Below the pieces are notes generated by a model. It was not told the origin of the DNA. It did not search any database and saw only the letters and a program-made list of their open reading frames with translations. From Elusimicrobiota bacterium (GTDB lineage: Bacteria; Elusimicrobiota; Elusimicrobia; Elusimicrobiales; UBA9959), in contig JAKLEK010000061.1 of the NCBI GenBank assembly GCA_022703115.1, positions 2,406 to 8,497 of the forward strand: a stretch of 6,092 nucleotides of DNA, read 5' to 3'. Of this stretch, positions 5,129 to 6,092 are shown in pieces; positions within the stretch are counted from its first letter, which is position 1; each line of letters opens with the position of its first letter. The position numbers and the translations under genes are program-made.

Positions 5129-6092
5129 ATCCGTATGAGAAGAACGCAAGCGGCCGCTCTCTCGCTTTTTATCCTTTTCTCCCCGCGCCATGGCGCGGCG
5201 CAGGAACCTCCCGCCGAGATATCCGGCAGGGAGCTCGGACGCAGGGCTCTGGAGATCACCCTCGCCTATGTCAAGGACAGGGACCCGGACGTTAGGGGGA
5301 TGGCGGCAGCGGTCCTGGGCCAGGCCGGGAACAAGTCGGCCGCAGGCATCCTGAAAAAACTCCTCGCCGACCCGGACAAGCACGCCAGGATAAACGCCGC
5401 GGAGGCTCTGTGGAAACTTGGAGAACCCTCCGGCCTCAAGGCGGTCTACGCGATAATAGGTGACGAACCCGCCAGGAACGCCGAAGGCGATTCGCCCCTG
5501 GCCGAACTGCGGATAATCTCCCGGAACAAGCTCCGCGAACACGCTATCGAAGCCTTCGCGCGCATGAAAGGGGACAAGGCCGGGACCATGCTGTACGAGC
5601 TTAAGAACGACCGCTTCGGGACCATACGGGACGCCGCGGCCAGGGAACTGGCCCGTCTGGGATACGCTGAAGAAATGACCCAGTTCCTGGAAGCCACCGG
5701 TTCCGAGGACGAGGGGATACGATTCCAGGGCGCGAGCATACTGGCCTCCATCTGCTCTCCGGCTGCGGCCGAACGCCTGGCCGCCCTTCTTACTCCGAAC
5801 GAGTCGATGCGGGTCCGCATAGCGGCGCTGGACGGGATAAAATGCTCCGGAGGAGGAAAAGCGGCGCTCAAGACCCTGCTCGAACTGGCCGACGATCCCA
5901 ATCCCACTCTCAGGTTCAAAGCGGTGAGCGCGCTGGGTTCGGTCCGGGACGGGAAAGCTTTCGAGAAACTGAAAGAGATATACGGCGCCTCGCCGGATAT
6001 CGCGCTCAGGATAGCCGCCGTTAAAGGGATAGCCGCCGGAGGAGGGACGGTCGACCCGTCAGTGCTGACCGGCGCTCTGGATTCCGCAGATC
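5120..6092 (+). CDS. Exported HEAT-repeat protein (3' end cut by window edge)
   Basis: At least 324 codons are open to the right edge. The N-terminus MDNIRMRR, then the hydrophobic AAALSLFILF (11-20) and a small-residue segment ending GAAQ (25-28), is a signal peptide, so the protein is probably periplasmic or otherwise exported. From about residue 40 it consists of some eight HEAT/PBS-lyase-type helical repeats of about 30 residues: PDVRGMAAAVLGQAG (56-70), KHARINAAEALWKLGEPSG (87-105), NKLREHAIEAFARMKGDKAG (136-155), GTIRDAAARELARLGYAEE (167-185), EGIRFQGASILASI (198-211), MRVRIAALDGI (230-240), PTLRFKAVSALGSVRDGKA (262-280) and IALRIAAVKGIAAGGG (294-309). Such scaffolds bind proteins; no catalytic residues are evident. 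ATG 5120 has a weak AAAGAGA site; ATG 5135 (MRRTQ) gives an equally good signal peptide and may be correct. The partner and exact role are unknown. Confidence 0.85.
   Translation, partial: MDNIRMRRTQAAALSLFILFSPRHGAAQEPPAEISGRELGRRALEITLAYVKDRDPDVRGMAAAVLGQAGNKSAAGILKKLLADPDKHARINAAEALWKLGEPSGLKAVYAIIGDEPARNAEGDSPLAELRIISRNKLREHAIEAFARMKGDKAGTMLYELKNDRFGTIRDAAARELARLGYAEEMTQFLEATGSEDEGIRFQGASILASICSPAAAERLAALLTPNESMRVRIAALDGIKCSGGGKAALKTLLELADDPNPTLRFKAVSALGSVRDGKAFEKLKEIYGASPDIALRIAAVKGIAAGGGTVDPSVLTGALDSAD

Noticed and set aside
4858..5542. Two overlapping minus-strand open frames (4858-5259, 133 aa; 4904-5542, 212 aa) crossing the tRNA-tail element and the HEAT gene
   Set aside because: They run antisense through the tRNA, the repeat and the HEAT-repeat coding region, have low-complexity Arg/Ala/Gly-rich content with no recognisable domain, and overlap each other in different frames. 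The plus-strand HEAT frame has clear repeats and a signal peptide.
5446..5919. Minus-strand open frame of 157 codons inside the HEAT gene
   Set aside because: Antisense to a coherent HEAT-repeat frame, rich in Ser/Arg/Ala, no domain.

Overview
The window is a G+C-rich piece of bacterial chromosome. A tightly packed, leftward (minus-strand) operon fills about the first 4.7 kb. A short intergenic hub follows with a tRNA gene and an unusual repeat, and then the first 324 codons of a rightward gene for a secreted HEAT-repeat protein, which runs off the right edge. Read in transcription order, the operon is yebC - ruvC - ruvA - ruvB - spoIID-like - queA, with queA running off the left edge. There are no transposase, phage or CRISPR genes. 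The host is a bacterium, but its phylum is not proven. A diverged RuvA (GTGAK and GFTAK in place of the usual GVGPK and GIGKK) and a SpoIID-domain protein between ruvB and queA suggest a deep-branching lineage. My best guess, from recall only, is Elusimicrobiota or something near it.

Layout. 1-573 (-): queA, 5' part only. 570-1709 (-): exported SpoIID/LytB-domain protein whose stop overlaps the queA start by 4 bases. 1722-1742 (-): small GC hairpin followed by five U, just before the spoIID-like start. 1754-2779 (-): ruvB. 2793-3410 (-): ruvA. 3407-3907 (-): ruvC, overlapping ruvA by 4 bases. 3920-4672 (-): yebC with a strong ribosome-binding site. 4739-4767: sigma-70-like promoter for the operon, its -10 overlapping a TATAAT that faces right toward the tRNA. 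4811-4884 (+): tRNA-Arg(UCG). 4891-5043: a non-coding element that ends with an exact 24-base copy of the tRNA 3' end. 5074-5103: three 11-bp-spaced repeats resembling a Pho box. 5120 to the right edge (+): HEAT-repeat protein.

How the genes work together. RuvA, RuvB and RuvC form the resolvasome: RuvAB drives branch migration of Holliday junctions and RuvC cuts them. YebC is a translation or regulatory factor often found beside ruvC. QueA makes epoxyqueuosine in tRNA, and ruvAB-queA linkage is common. The SpoIID-like protein is a probable peptidoglycan lytic transglycosylase or amidase activator placed inside this housekeeping operon. The HEAT protein is divergent from the operon and is probably regulated separately.

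Two non-coding signals deserve most attention. One is the tRNA-tail duplication with its structured GC-rich filling (4867-5043). The other is the response-regulator-like direct repeat array upstream of the HEAT gene (5074-5103).
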